64,000 nucleotides of DNA from Trebouxia sp. TZW2008 (GCA_002118135.1 BDIU01000155.1:62001-126000); one strand, 5' to 3'. Shown: positions 39,901-51,571, counted from the stretch's first letter. Notes: generated by a model not told the origin, from the sequence alone. Made by a program: numbers and translations.

Positions 39901-40724
39901 GGTGTCTGCACAACAGCATGCTGTTGTTGGTGCAACATGTGCTTCTTTCAACTGGTAGTTTATTCATGATGCGTACAAAGATCTCTCCACCCTTCAAATT
40001 TAGTGTAATGCTTCAGGTGAGCACAGGACCAGACTGGTTGGCAACAGCCGATTGCTCCAGTGTGCACCTAGATGAGCCTGCTGAGCCCTTCTACATTTTG
40101 ACTGAATGAAACAAACTTATTCATGGAGCAGTAGCTGTCAGAAATTGGCCGAAACTGTCAACGTAGCTGAAAGCTTGCTCCAGCTTGCACAAAAGTTGCA
40201 AACGGTGCCCCCATGGCCTGACAACTGCTTACTGTGCCAATTGGCTTTTCCAGCAGAATGTGCTTCCCTTGAGCAGCGACCTTCTTGACCCAGTCCAGAT
40301 GCATGGAGGTTGGCAGAGGGATGTAGACTCCGTGCACAGACTTGTCTTCGAGGACTTCTTCATAACTGCCGTAGGCTTTTGCAGAAGTTGACTCAGTCTC
40401 CTTGACGAAAGCCTCAGCCTTCTCAAGACTGCGGCTGCCGACAGCAACAACGGCTGCAGCGAAAACGGCAGAGACTGATCAAGTACTCCAAGGAGGAACA
40501 GGCCCGGCACCAATGTTTACAGAACGGCAGGATGTGCATGTCGAGATGCCTCAGAAACATCGTGAAAGACTAGCATCCGCATCGCGACAAGTCTGGGCGT
40601 TTGTCAGCACGGCTGAACGCAGATGCTCACCTACGCCGTTGCGGCACCGAGCAATTGCCCTGGCATTCTTCTTGGCGATTGCGGCTGCGCCGATGATACC
40701 GATGCCGAATGTTCCGTCTGCCAT
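36908..40724 (-). CDS. Gfo/Idh/MocA-family NAD(P)-dependent oxidoreductase
   Basis: Predicted sugar or polyol dehydrogenase; the substrate is not evident. Seven exons (minus): 40724-40631, 40453-40233, 39905-39725, 39357-39211, 38505-38387, 37598-37458, 37093-36908; 362 residues, all in phase. Seen: N-terminal Rossmann fold (FGIGIIGAAAIAKKNARAIA), AVGSRSLEKAEAF, the family EKP motif in KHILLEKPIG, MDGTMWSHN, FLANDIRVKKGLDGLGCLGD with MGWYCVRAAL, then the C-terminal beta-sheet domain (ATIIWQDGRRANFQCGFD, GTHGTVRLDDFVIPY) and a final helix. This matches plant MocA-like proteins of about 360 residues. No targeting peptide. Exons 3, 4 and 5 have tandem copies in adjoining introns. Confidence 0.93.
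38285..38335 (-). repeat. Copy of oxidoreductase exon 5 donor side
   Basis: tctcacctccagatactg at 38381 (true donor) recurs as tctcaccttcagatactg at 38289, 92 bases downstream, with the flank agtatacaaggacattgcaa repeated too. It encodes FDQAFTQYLK-like text and a donor. Confidence 0.85.
38640..38900 (-). repeat. Two copies of oxidoreductase exon 5 acceptor side
   Basis: cccccagatgcaa (true: 38464) recurs near 38677 and 38850, spacing about 213 and 173. The copies retain text like TEGALLHLGAT and TDGVLLHLGA. Both lie upstream of the true exon. Confidence 0.88.
38920..39070. repeat. 16 bp minisatellite
   Basis: CAAGCTGACTC[A/T]TTG-type units (gcaagctgactcattg, gcaagctgactcaatg, gcaagctgagttactg, gcaagctgggtcaatg) in an oxidoreductase intron; about eight units, increasingly diverged. 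A few more near 39170-39205. Confidence 0.85.
39085..39150 (-). repeat. Copy of oxidoreductase exon 4 donor side
   Basis: The stretch encoding GFEKPVSVSAHAG (39211-39255) recurs about 125 bases downstream as GFKQLVFVNAYAG, again followed by a GT. Confidence 0.85.
39440..39720 (-). repeat. Copies of oxidoreductase exon 3 donor side
   Basis: agcagaatgtgca (true: 39732) recurs near 39675, 39619 and 39556. A longer block with ctctgctcggtcat (39798) recurs at 39478. Spacings are about 53-63 for short units and about 180 for the full unit. Each keeps the exon end (TCTFCF) and often the G/GTAAAG-like donor. Confidence 0.85.
40020..40113 (+). repeat. Dispersed repeat D, copy 2
   Basis: gcacaggaccagactggttgg to acattttgactgaatg aligns with 16680-16775. 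It is in the intron between oxidoreductase exons 2 and 3. Confidence 0.7.
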
Positions 40725-41310
40725 GCTGCCCTCAACAGGATGCGCTGCGCTCGATTGCCAAAGCTGCGCTTCATGTGGCGCCGTTTACGTAATATAGACC
40801 AAGACCTGATGATCTGAAGGCTTGGGTATGCATCTAACTTGAGCTTGGCACCTGCATGCAGCAGCGCTGCTGATCCACATAGTAGAGCACAAAGCAGAAT
40901 ACAAACTCAAACCAGAGACATGCAGCTGTATCAGGCAAGGCAGCATTTCATGATCAGCTGTATGTGCATCAAATTTGATCAAAGTCTCAGGTGTGCCTGC
41001 GCTACTCAGAATATGCAAGCATGAGGCTCAGACTTGACAACCACGATCAGCCTGACAACAGCAAAGTTTGCAATCCTGCCCTGGAGACTTTGCTGTGCCT
41101 TCCCAGCGACTATCGAACTCCTTTACAGGTCACTAGTTTTGAAATTGTTACAAATGCATCGGGATTGGCTGCGAGCAGCTAGACCAACCCAGGCGGACTA
41201 CAAGCTCGTTGCTGCCTTGTGCTGATACCTTAGCAGACAGTTCTACGCTGTGATGCTACCGCGCATGTCGCTCGCAAGCGCAGTAGCCTTGTGATCTCGG
41301 CTGACTTGGC
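40725..41310. other. Divergent intergenic region, oxidoreductase / plastid protein
   Basis: Head-to-head promoters of two genes. No coding signal, tandem repeat or clear TATA box noticed. Confidence 0.45.
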
Positions 41311-42628
41311 ATGCAGTTGTCAAGATCACAACTATTGAGCGGAACGAACCGCTCGTGTCTGCAGACCAGTCGCTGTGTTGGAGCACGGCAGCCTCTATCC
41401 TGGCGTGTGCGGCGAAAGGTCAGAACATGCTATGCGTTGCCCCAAACTCGCAGCTTGGTTTCGTTCAGCACAACCAAGTTGTTTCGTGACCTACAGCCGA
41501 ACGTAAAAGCCTTGAAAAGTGGCAGTAACAGCAGCAGCAGCAACAGCACCGACGATGCACAAAACATAAGCGAGGTGAGCGATATTACGATGAGCCTGGC
41601 ACATCAGGCTGACACAAAGCTTCAACCCATGTGGTTGGAAGCCTGCAGGTCATCACTTTCATTACCTCAGACGGCCTGGTAAGACTGCCGAGGTGGCAGA
41701 CTAGTACTCCATTCCAGGTAGGCAACATGGCTCATTTGCATGCTTGACCAAGAGGATTCCTTGATGGGCAAAATGTGGCCTGCACAGGCACAGCGCTTGG
41801 CTGTGGTGTAATACTGTAGCACCATGCTGCTCATAGTTTCTCCCAGTGCAGGCAGCCAAAGCAAAGCGACGCTTACCTTTGCCAACCTGGCAAGAACAGG
41901 GTCTGTGCATAGGCAACACTTTTTGGGTGACAGCCACAAACGGTCTGGACATTTGCCGGCGTCTCAACCTGATGGGGTATTGTAGATGCACAGAAATGCT
42001 TTCAGATGTTGTAGAACACTCAGTACTGAGCAGTGGAGGGGAGATTATCATTCGTGAGCACAAGAGCAGCAGGCAAGCATGCAATGTAACAGCTTCACTT
42101 GACTTCACTTCGTTCCAGCAGCAACTTGCAATGCTGCCTTGCTGTGCTGCAGCAATCTCCTGTTGAGGGTCCTGAGCAGCTTCCACTCATACAAGCTCTC
42201 ATTATGATGCCCAATGCTATAGACTTTTCCTGTTCTTCTTTCCTGCTGGGTAGCATACAGCCTGACGCTGACCATTTTCTGACTGTGTGGTGTGTGCTGC
42301 AGTAGCATGCATGAGAGTCTTCACATGACAGTAGCCATCCCATTTTTGTGGGGCGTACCCCCTAGGCATGAAAGCCTCAGGTGAGACATTGTTCAGTTGC
42401 TTTCCTTGTCTCCACACCACACACACAGCTGAGACTCTGCTGTTTGATGCCCGTGTGTGATGATTCCCCGTGACGTAAATCGCAAGCCATCTGCGCCTCA
42501 GCAAATTTCCCTGTCTTTGCTGAAGATGGCCATTGAAATGGCAGCATTTGATGTGCAGCACTGCAATTATTTCTGGAGGAGGCTATGTGGAGAAGGTTTA
42601 CAGGCAATGGGAGATGTATGGCAAATGA
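41311..42628 (+). CDS. Predicted plastid protein of unknown function
   Basis: Four exons, 41311-41574, 41852-42072, 42303-42380, 42559-42628; 210 residues, in phase throughout. Seen: Ser/Arg-rich N-terminus without acidic residues (MQLSRSQLLSGTNRSCLQTS), typical of a chloroplast transit peptide; a conserved-looking core with CIGNTFWVTATNGLDICRRL, MGYCRCTEMLSDVVE and GGEIIIREH; then MTVAIPFLWGVPP and a C-terminus GGGYVEKVYRQWEMYGK. The core reads like a family kept across green plants, but I cannot put a name or activity to it. The second intron would use a GC donor (AG/GCAAGC at 42073); no GT alternative keeps frame. The first exon boundary (E/GTGAGC at 41575) is chosen over a later GT because only it keeps phase. 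Confidence 0.75.
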
Positions 42629-43562
42629 TGTCCAGACAATGTTGGCATGCCAACACGAGCGTGGGGTCGAGATGGGCACCCTGTGTACCTTTATGTATGT
42701 TGTGTATTTTGCCAGTGTATGCTGTCATCATTTGTACTTTACTGTACCATCTGTACTACTGTCAGCCTCTCATGGCTGGTCACCAATTGACGTACTTTGG
42801 AACATTGACAACCTTAGCATTTCCTGCAAGCTTTGTTTGAGACTATGTTTCTCATGTACCCACCTGAGATAAGCTAGCTGCTTGCACGCAGCGCTGGCTA
42901 TGACACATCTATATAAATGATCTTGTCTGAGTGATGGTGACGTCACGCACAATTTCGACATGCTTTACTGTACAAGTTGGCGCATACTCATATAACGCCT
43001 AGCGACGCAGACTTTTCTTTTCTTGACGCTGATGTCAGCTTGACATAGATTTACATTGGCTCAGCTTGTAACATTGCATCCTGTCACCATTTATTTTGAT
43101 GACTTTCTCAATCGAATCTGCTGCTAATCTCACCTGCCCAGTCACCCTGGACATCCAAAATTGATCGTATCAACACTCTCCTCTAGCGCACTGAAAGTCT
43201 TCAGGACAGCACATTGTCAGCGCAAAAACAACAACCAAAATGAAATCACCCAAAGCGCCCACTGCGACAGCCATCCTGTTTGAGGCTCAAAACTGAAGCA
43301 GCACAGGGCAACATTTCCTAAAGGGGCAACCCAGGATCGTAACATGTACAGTCTGCAAAACCAGCTCTAGTATTTAGTATATGATGCTATGACAGAACCT
43401 GCCAAATGAAAACCTGCAAAAGCGTCAAAAGGCTCTCTGTAGAGGATTGTTCGCAGTAACACCAAATCACAGAGAACACAGCAGGAGGGTGTGGGACAGG
43501 GCCAGGGTAACACATCAAAACAACTGCATGGGCTGAGCTCACTCTCTGTGCCTTTGTGTAGC
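42629..43562. other. Convergent intergenic region, plastid protein / response regulator
   Basis: Tail-to-tail spacer. A palindromic TGACGTCA lies at about 42936, with no sign that it is functional. No coding exon seen. Confidence 0.45.
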
Positions 43563-46500
43563 TCATCCTTGGTAGCCATCCTGCACACACATTACAAGAT
43601 GTCATTCGACCCAGCCAGCATCAGCATGCTTGAATGTCAGTACATGAAAAACAAGGCATTTAAGCATATTGTTCTGCTTTGCAGCACTCACAGGCTTGCA
43701 TGCTTCAATGCAGACACGCGACAGGCATGGCTTTTGAGCATGTCGTTCCAGTTTGCAGCAATCACACATTCGCATGTAGTTCCGTACAAGTAAACACTCA
43801 CAAGCTCATGAATAAATCAGTTGTGACAGCTGATGACTTTTGTAGTGTGCTTATGCTTCTGCTGTAAGAGCAGGCAAAGCAGCACTCAGCATGAATGCTG
43901 TACTGGATAGCTGACAGGTTCAGCCAGTCTAGCATGCATTTTGACTGAATGAATGAAACAATGCATGGATGGATGGATGTATGATTGGATGAGCAAATGA
44001 AAAAACAACAGATTTCAGCACCTTCAGGAAGAAGCGGAGTATGTCGTCCATGGCCTCGTCTGTCCTGACTGCATTGTCATTGACAAGCTCGTCCCCAGAC
44101 TTGCGCTCTGGCCCTTGCACGTTTGGCAAGCATGTGTTCTGCGCAGTGTCACTGCCAAGGGAGATCTCGCGTGACAGGCGGCCCCCTGGCTGTTGTACAT
44201 GGGATATCTGCAGCCCGTGAGGATGTGCAAGCTGTTGTTCCAAGCTCGCAACGTCAGCAGATAAGGTGTTGTCCGCAGGGACTGGCATGATGTCTTCTGG
44301 GGACAACGCTCTTTGGCTGCTGGGTAGGTCATTGTACACCTGGCTTCCCATCATGCCATTGTTCAAGGCGTTTTCTGTGCTGTCCACGCCAATGTCTGGC
44401 ATATGCATTATATCTGCAAGCATCAGCTATGCATGATTCATACATTCCAAATAACTGCTAGGCTTTGAGAGTTCGCACCTGAGCGGCTAGGTGCGTACAG
44501 TTGCCTCCATGCAAGTCTGTCAGAAACTGACCATTCAAAAAGCTATGCAGTCAGCTATGCAGTCACGCACTTCAATTCATGGCTGTTGAAGCCAGTCAGG
44601 TGGACAGAAGATGTTGAAAGCTTGAGCCTTGTCATAAAGCTTCTTTGCCAAGGAAGCCTACACTTGGAAAGCATTCAGCTGGGCATATGAACACCGATGC
44701 AAGGTACAATCAATCCGTCTACAGCATGGTCGATGACAGCTGCTTGCAACCAGATGCTCAATCAGTAGCGACAGACCAGAACAGAGGCTCAAGCTTCTGG
44801 CTCAACAGGTGCAATGCATGACAGACAAACGCAGAGGCACAACTTTCACAGCAAAAGACACAATGCATGACAGACCGAAACCAAGGCACAAGCTTCTGGC
44901 TGAACAGAGGCAATGCATGACAGACCAAAGCTGTGGCCTAAGCTTTTGCATCAACAGGCGCAATGCATAATGCATGACAGACCAAAGTCATGCCCCAAGC
45001 TTTTGCATTGATAGACACAACGCATGACAAACAGAGAAACACAAGCTCACGTTGGCTTGGACCCATCATCATGGATGAGCTGCCGTAAGGGCCCATGCCA
45101 TTCATGCTTTGCATGCCCATTGATGGAGGTCCCTACAGCAACAGCAAAGCCAGTCAGCATTGATCACAAACTCTGGAAGGGCTCGAAAATGACTGGACTC
45201 ACTTCCAAAATCTACAGGAACTCCAGCCTCAGGAACTGCAATGAACTCCGCGACATCAATGCAGCTTTTGGAATGGTCACAAGGTGCAACATGCTCCTTG
45301 ATCAAGCCAGTGCTATGACTGCATGCCCGTTGATCAAGCCAGTGCTACGAGTGCATGCCCCTTGATCAAGCCAGTGCTATGACTGCATGCCCCTTGATCA
45401 AGCCAGTGCTATGACTGCATGCCCCTTGATCAAGCCAATGCTACGAGTGCATGCCCCTTGATCAAGCCAGTGCTATGACTGCATGCCCCTTGATCAAGCC
45501 AATGCTATGACTGCATGCCCCTTGGTCAAGCCAATGCTATGACTGCATGCCCCTTAGTCAAGCCAATGCTATGACTGCATGCCCCTTAGTCAAGCCAGTG
45601 CTATGACTGCAGCATTAAGGGAGGCTGGGTGTACCTGGTGCATGGCTGGTGCGCCCAGGCTGGCTGCAGCACCAGCAGCCACACCCATGCCCAGATGCAT
45701 GCCTGGACTGCTGTGCGAGGGGCCAATGCCATTTGTGCCTGCAGCAGTGCATAGTTTGGGAAGGCTGAGACCTTGCCCTTGTGTAATTGTGGAAAAGGCT
45801 GCCCAGAATGGGAATGTGCATATAGGTTGAGCCAGCTTTGCTGCAGCATCAGTCAACACATATGCCCTGCACTTGCACACCATATGGGCCACAGTGAATG
45901 CCAAACAGAAATGCCGAGTACTCAAACCTGCATATGCATGGGACAGTTATAACCAATGGCATGTGAAGTTGGCCCTAGCAATCGTGACATGCATGACAAA
46001 CATTGGGCCATGCATGACACATGCAGGGGCTTGTTGTGCATGCAAAATTGGGCAGCTTATGGCAGGCAGGGCAACAGGCATGAAAGTGGATACCTGGCAA
46101 GTGGCCCATGCCCATTCGCTGCAGGTCCATTCCATGCAGCTGCATCTGCATCAGCTGCTGGCTGTTCATACTGCTCATAGGCATGCCCTGCAGTCCCATG
46201 CCCTGCACCCGACACAATGGGGTGATTTGAACAAATGCTGAATGCAGCCTCTGTGAGGGGTTCGACTGATACTTCGCTCGCTGTAGCAATCTTTCAACAT
46301 GTCGCCCATGCCAGGGTCATGCAAATGTTGATAACCATCACAAGGTGAAGTAAATGGTGTGGTCTGTAGCTGAAGCTGTATGGGCTGCATCTGAGCTGCT
46401 AACTGCTGTCTGCTGACCTCTGTGACATAGGCTCATGTTGAACCTTCCAGCATACTTGAACTGGGACCCATGAGCTGGACTCTGTGCATGCATATGCAGC

Positions 46501-49500
46501 ATGCAATTTTGCAAGGCCAGAAGTATTGCTCATCGAGCTTCACATGACCTTTTGCCTCAAAGCTTGCATACAGTAGATGAATATGCAGCATGCAAGTATG
46601 CAAGGCCCAAAGCGCTGCTTGAAGAGCTGTGCGGGATGTGCCCCGTCAATGCTGGACCGTTGGCATGCATGCATATGCAGCATGCAAGAATGCAAGGCCC
46701 AAATCATGCCATGAAGAGCTGTGCAGAACAAGTTGCAGGCTGTACTGCGGCTTTGCATATTCACTTCCAGCTTGTTACTGCATTTTGCAGATTTGGCAGG
46801 CTTGCAGCGCTTTCAGCTCAGCAGGGAGTCACAGGAACAGTGGTGCTCTGAAGACTGGCAATCAGTTTCAAGGGCCTGTTCAAAGTTGCAGGCTGTATTG
46901 CAGGGCATGCTGCAATGCATGGTGCAAAGAGCCCAATAGGGATTGGGCAGTGGCCATGCCCATGTGCAAGGTGTGCAAAGACTTGACTGATTTGAGGGTC
47001 AATTTGCATTGGCACCAAATGGCTTAGGGCAGAAGTCATCGGAGGCAGTTCATTGCTTCTGTATGCACCTAGCAGGGTCACAGATCCTCATTAGCAAGCA
47101 CGTACTTGGCAATGATAATGTTGCAGGAGATATTGAAGCATACCACTCAGGCTGATTGCCATACAATGCAGGACATGTTGCAGCACAGTTTGCAGGAAGT
47201 GTTGCAGCACTTACAGGAACAAAGGCTCCCATAGGGGATTGGGCGGGGGCCATGCCCATGCCGGAGCTGGGACCCATCATTGCAGGCCACTCAGGCTGAT
47301 TGCCGAGGCCCCTCCGCCCTTGCGTGGGTGAAACCCCAGACACCCTTTTCAGGTACAGGCGGTATTTCTGCACAGCACAGAGAGTGTATGACTATCCCAA
47401 GTACTCAATGTGCAGTAGAGAAACTACAGAATTGCATGAACCTGAGAATAGGGATCGTGGAGATGTACTGTGACTCGTGGAATGCTTGATGAATTGGGGC
47501 TAATCTATCAGCTGCAATATGAAAGTGCTTTAGAGTGCCGTGTAATGACATGGAGGTCTAATGATGCACTGCTTCACAACCTTTGCAGTTGTCAAGGTAC
47601 AACAGGTACTTCTGCACAGCACAAGAGCACTGCGCAGCCAGCGTTAGAAGCTCATTGCAAGCTGTGCCAGAGCACACAATTTCAAGCACGATGCTGATGC
47701 TAGCAACTGCATGGTGTGTTCAAAAGCAGTGAACGGTCTAGCGAGTTGGCATAGCAACAGGTATGTCAGGGTCACCTGTAAATGACTGGCAACATTTTCT
47801 CGCGTGAGGCCTTCGACGTTCATCAAGTCCAGTATCCGCTTTGGCACTGCCTCTGCAAGCAGCAGTGCCCTTGTGACGGTGTGCCAGCATTGAATGATGC
47901 AGCAGCGGTGTGCCAGCATTGAATGATGCAGCAGCTGTGCTTGGGATGTGTGTCTGATACAGTGCAGGCAAAGTGAGCTTGTCTCTGTCAGCAATATTGA
48001 CCCCAAGTTCAACAGACTTGCCCACAGAAACACATTAGACAGTCAGAAAGCGTACAAGTGGGTCCAGCAACCTTCACAAGCAATGATTACATGCAAACCT
48101 GTGCAGATTACAGCATGAAGCAATCTCTGAGTGCAGCCAGGTGCAGTGCATCAGCCAAGTTCTGTAAATTCTCGAGACTTACTGTCAATGCCCAATTGGT
48201 TGACTGCGTTCACAAACTGCTGGTGCATCTCAACAGACCACACCACTCGCGGTTTCTTGACAGCACCTTCCCTCTCATCCTCATTACTGTCTCGTCTCTG
48301 CAATGACCATGGTCATCAGTCAGACAATAGTCTACAATGACGTGAATCATCATTGACTTCATGTTCTGTCACATGTGCTAGGTGTGTGTGGCCCAAGTGC
48401 TATCTCGCCAGGCTGGCTTATTCTGAGCATCACAACAAGGACACTTGATGTCCAAATGTTGACATTAGTCTACACACAGTCCTTGCAGCCGCATCTTTTG
48501 ATAAAAGCTGCTACACTCAGCTGTCAGCGAAGGTCAGACAGAAATGCATATGCTGCATGCCCTGTACCAATAGCATATCATGATACTATCGTGTTCTGGG
48601 ACAGATGCTAGGCTGGCTTGTTTTGGGCAACACTGTAAGAAGGTCTGACGCCACATGTTAGCCCACAACCCACACGGATCGGCTTATGCATAACGCAGCG
48701 GTTTGCACTTACAGCAGACCAAATGCAGCTGCACCTGCAGTTGGCTAAACCATGCATGGGTTGTTGACTCACATCTCCCTTGCGCTTTTTGTCGCTACTG
48801 CCTCGCTTCTCGCCACCTGTGACTTCATCAGCGTCTTCATCTGATCCCTCACGGCCAATATGTACCTACAGTAAGGGCATACAAAGTATGAAGCAGCCTG
48901 GCCAAAGTGACAGCTGTTTGGCAGCACTGCAGGTGTGCAGTCTGTGTCTAAAACTGTCAGCACACTTGGGTGGATGGAAGAATGATGTTGCAATACAGCA
49001 TGTAACTGTACCATAGTACATACATGTGAAGCTTCACATGCAACAAGACTGAAGCTGTGTCAATGTGTGTGATGGCACTGATAGTGGCGCATTTGAAAAG
49101 CTTGGTTGGGAGAGCTTCATTGACAAAGAAAGCACAGTGTTGCAGCTGCACTTGTGTGCTGCAAACATGCTATATCTAGTGCCATGGTGTTGGCTCTAAC
49201 CAGAAACTTGGGACAGTCATCACGCATGCCAAACAGCTGATGCTGCGCTCAGCACAAAGCTTGTACCTGGTCTCTTTTGCGCCTGACTACATGCTGCCAG
49301 ACATTCCTCAACTCCTCAATCCTGACTGGTTTGATCAGAAAATCAACTGCACCGTGTGTGACACCACGCAACACAACACTTGTCTCCCCGTTTGAAGACA
49401 TCACTGCAGGAATGGACGGTCTTAGCTATAGGCTGCCTCTTGTCAGCATTCCAGCTAGCAAGGCAAGCATTTTGTGCATCTGTACTTACTTATTACAGGA

Positions 49501-49926
49501 AGGTCCAATTCCAGCCCAATGTGCTCAAGTAGCTTGAAACCATCAACATCTGCATCAGAGTTTGCATGACTTGAGATGCCACCTGCCAGCGCAACGGGAA
49601 ATACTGACGCTGTGTGAGCAGTTGACTCACCTGGCATATACACATCAGAAAGGACCAGGTCAAAGTGCTGAGACTTGTCACGTAACCTTTCCAGAGCGGT
49701 CACTCCATTAGGGCAGGTTGTCACTGCAAGCAAGTGAACCATTAATCCTGTTGGCAACTGAAACAGTCAGCTTGCACATGTGTCCTGTACCTGTATAGCT
49801 GCACCTCCTCAACATATGTTCGACCACTTTCAAACATAGGGGGTCGTCATCTACGACCATAACTTTCAAGCCGCTGAGAAAGCCGTCCCAGCCGTCTTCC
49901 CCGGAGTTGGTTTGTGACCCAGGCAT
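43563..49926 (-). CDS. Type-B response regulator (receiver + GARP/Myb-like)
   Basis: Nuclear transcription factor controlled by His-to-Asp phosphorelay, as in cytokinin-type signalling. Thirteen exons (minus): 49926-49791, 49723-49631, 49549-49490, 49403-49267, 48865-48773, 48297-48183, 47852-47776, 47367-47215, 46202-46094, 45738-45635, 45132-45051, 44413-44022, 43580-43563; 522 residues, all in phase. Seen: receiver with the acidic pair in [10 protein letters not shown], phospho-acceptor D72 in [12 protein letters not shown], Lys121 in VDFLIKPV; basic link KKRKGD; GARP domain ([51 protein letters not shown]); then a Met/Gly/Gln-rich, probably activating region ([18 protein letters not shown]). 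The six-codon last exon (DGYQG, stop) is set by phase only and is the least certain. Confidence 0.95.
43916..43995 (+). repeat. Dispersed repeat D, partial copy 3, with GGAT tail
   Basis: ttcagccagtctagcatgcattttgactgaatg matches the end of copies at 16775 and 40113 and is followed by TGGATGGATGGATGTATGATTGG. The tetranucleotide tail suggests a retroposed (SINE-like) element, but I found no convincing pol III boxes. Confidence 0.55.
44760..45035. repeat. ~50 bp minisatellite in response-regulator intron
   Basis: caatgcatgacagacc...aagcttctggct/aagcttttgcat units near 44812, 44871, 44911, 44970 and 45020; about five copies, between exons 11 and 12. Confidence 0.85.
45297..45612. repeat. 32 bp minisatellite, 10 copies
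   Basis: Near-perfect unit CCTTGATCAAGCCAGTGCTA + TGACTGCATGCC, starting about 45297 and repeating every 32 bases to 45612. Variants are CCAATGC, ACGAGTG and TTGGTC/TTAGTC in the later copies. It sits in the intron between exons 10 and 11 and abuts exon 10. Low divergence means it is recent. Confidence 0.95.
46486..46735. repeat. ~90 bp tandem repeat
   Basis: atatgcagcatgcaa[g/t]..tgcaaggccc units at about 46492, 46581 and 46673; three copies, with gaagagctgtgc shared by the last two. Intron between response-regulator exons 8 and 9. Confidence 0.85.
46900..47165 (-). repeat. Copies of response-regulator exon 8 donor side
   Basis: cactcaggctgattgcc (47289, true) recurs near 47143, and gggattgggcgggggccatgcccatg (47235) recurs as gggattgggcagtggccatgcccatg near 46938; spacing about 147 and 297, i.e. 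one and two units of about 148. Confidence 0.8.
48376..48434 (+). repeat. Dispersed repeat A, copy 2
   Basis: gtgctaggtgtgtgtggcccaa and ctatctcgccaggctggctt match 12979-13037. Here in the intron between response-regulator exons 5 and 6. Confidence 0.85.
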
Positions 49927-51449
49927 TATAGCTGACTAAGATTTGTGTCTGCTGACCGGTGCAGCCCGTGACGCAACGCGTACTGTATCCGATTGCTGTA
50001 TTCAAATGACCGAAGAGCGGTAGAGACGTGACTTGCAAAGTAAAGTCCCGCACCGTCGCAGTGTTGCGATACTTTGCCTCTGCCGTATCGATGCACTTCG
50101 TTGATATGTTTTGACTTGATCAGGCTTGCTGGCGCTGGCAATCTGTTTGAGCGTCACGCATATCCCATGTTACACGTGCGTAGTCGTCGTCTAAGCTTAA
50201 CAGCAAGGGTCAAGCGATGTTAGCTTTGTCGAACCTGCTGGGAACGACGGCCAATGCTGCCTATTGCTGCCGTCACTTGAAGGCAAGGAATGTTTGCTGC
50301 AGCAATGCATCCACCCTCCGTGATGTTTGATCGCGACGTGAGTAAACGCAGTAACGGACAAGATCAGAGTGTTGTAAAGCCCACTGCAACAATGGCTACA
50401 AGATGGCTGATGATTAATTTAGATGCCTATATTCACTTGCACTTTACTGACAGCATAAGTCTGCATGCCCGCTCTCAGCGCTCTCAGTGGACTTGTCTTG
50501 ACCGTGTGCAAGCTCCGGGAAGACTTGTCAACAGAACATCGTTACATTCCCCCCGGTTCTCGGTGACAGGGACATACGCACTCCGCCGCTGCTTCAAATG
50601 ACACGGACCATGAAAGAGGTTTGGCATTGCATACAGGCGTGTAGACTGTGTGTACCTTCGCAGACGTTGTTGTTCTGAAGTTGTTGGTCCAATTCTGCAG
50701 CACAAACCTGGTTGGCTACAGTGCCTTTTATATATCAGCTCACAAGTACTTCGAGTTTCTTTCCGCAAATGCATGTCTCTCAGCATGGACTCGGTGTGCT
50801 TTCCACCAGTCACAAGACATCCTTTACTTGGCGTTGATTGTAAGTTACTTGTACTCGATGCAACCCTTGCTCAGCACACATAGTGTCTGAGAAAAAGCCA
50901 CCCAATCCGGACACTTGAAAACCATGTGTGCATAACGATGCCTGCCAGGGCGTTGCAATTGTCCTGATTTCTACTGCAACCCTGCATATTGGCTTCAGCT
51001 TGGTGCTGGACTTCACAGGCTGGGCGGGCCAGAAATGTGTACAGTTCAGCAGGGCCTAATGCCTCCAAAAAGCTGTAGCAGCCAAAGCTTCAGGCTCGCG
51101 CCACTTCCTCAAGAGCTTCTGGCATACTAAATGCCTTGATGCGTTCATGAAGTGCAACATCGAGTCGTAGACTGCCCGTCAGCGTACTGAGCTGAGTGAG
51201 TGTAGCTATGTGTGGACATGTAGAAGCCAGTTGTCTGCCGAGCACAATTATGAGTCGTGCAACATTTACACAGTCGAAGAATGGGCACAGGTTCAGGGTC
51301 CAAAACCATGGCAGTACGCAGCCACCGGGTTTTTGGCTTGTGTTGCTATCATTCTTCAATCGTACTAGCAACCAGACAAGGAGGTGCAAGCACTGCCTCG
51401 GTAGCAATGCAAACAGAACCAGCCTGATCAGGCTGATGGTGATGGAACA

Positions 51450-51540
51450 CTGATGCGTTGCTCAGTTGCAATCTCTCCACTCACCATCACTGACTACGGC
51501 AAAACAAGACAACTAGAGCAGATAAGGCAAGCACCAGACA
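51450..51540 (+). repeat. Dispersed repeat C, copy 2
   Basis: Aligns with 17680-17765 (ctccactcaccatcactgac against gtccactcaccaacactgac, then aaaacaagacaa). It runs directly into the hairpin at 51535. Confidence 0.7.
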
Positions 51541-51571
51541 CGTTGCTGCTTTTAAGGCAGCAACGTGTCTG
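51535..51571. repeat. Perfect 15 bp inverted repeat (hairpin)
   Basis: CAGACACGTTGCTGC at 51535-51549, loop TTTTAAG, and GCAGCAACGTGTCTG at 51557-51571: fifteen perfect pairs and a 7-base loop. Flanks do not extend the stem. It could be a terminator-like structure, a small-RNA precursor stem or a remnant of a palindromic mobile element. Confidence 0.9.

Noticed and set aside
42930..42945. Palindromic TGACGTCA as a bZIP site.
   Set aside because: It lies between two convergent genes, far from any start; an eight-base match is expected by chance at this length scale.
43367..43605. Longer C-terminal extensions of the response regulator in other frames.
   Set aside because: Phase from exon 12 is zero, which gives DGYQG and a stop; the longer frames need other phases.
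45297..45612. CRISPR-like array of 32 bp direct repeats.
   Set aside because: The units abut with no unique spacers, and the array is in an intron of a eukaryotic gene.
51090..51407. A minus-strand coding exon ending in RIKAFSMPEALEEVARA.
   Set aside because: Protein-like but with no family, no upstream exon and no confirmed splice sites; mentioned only in the description of that region.
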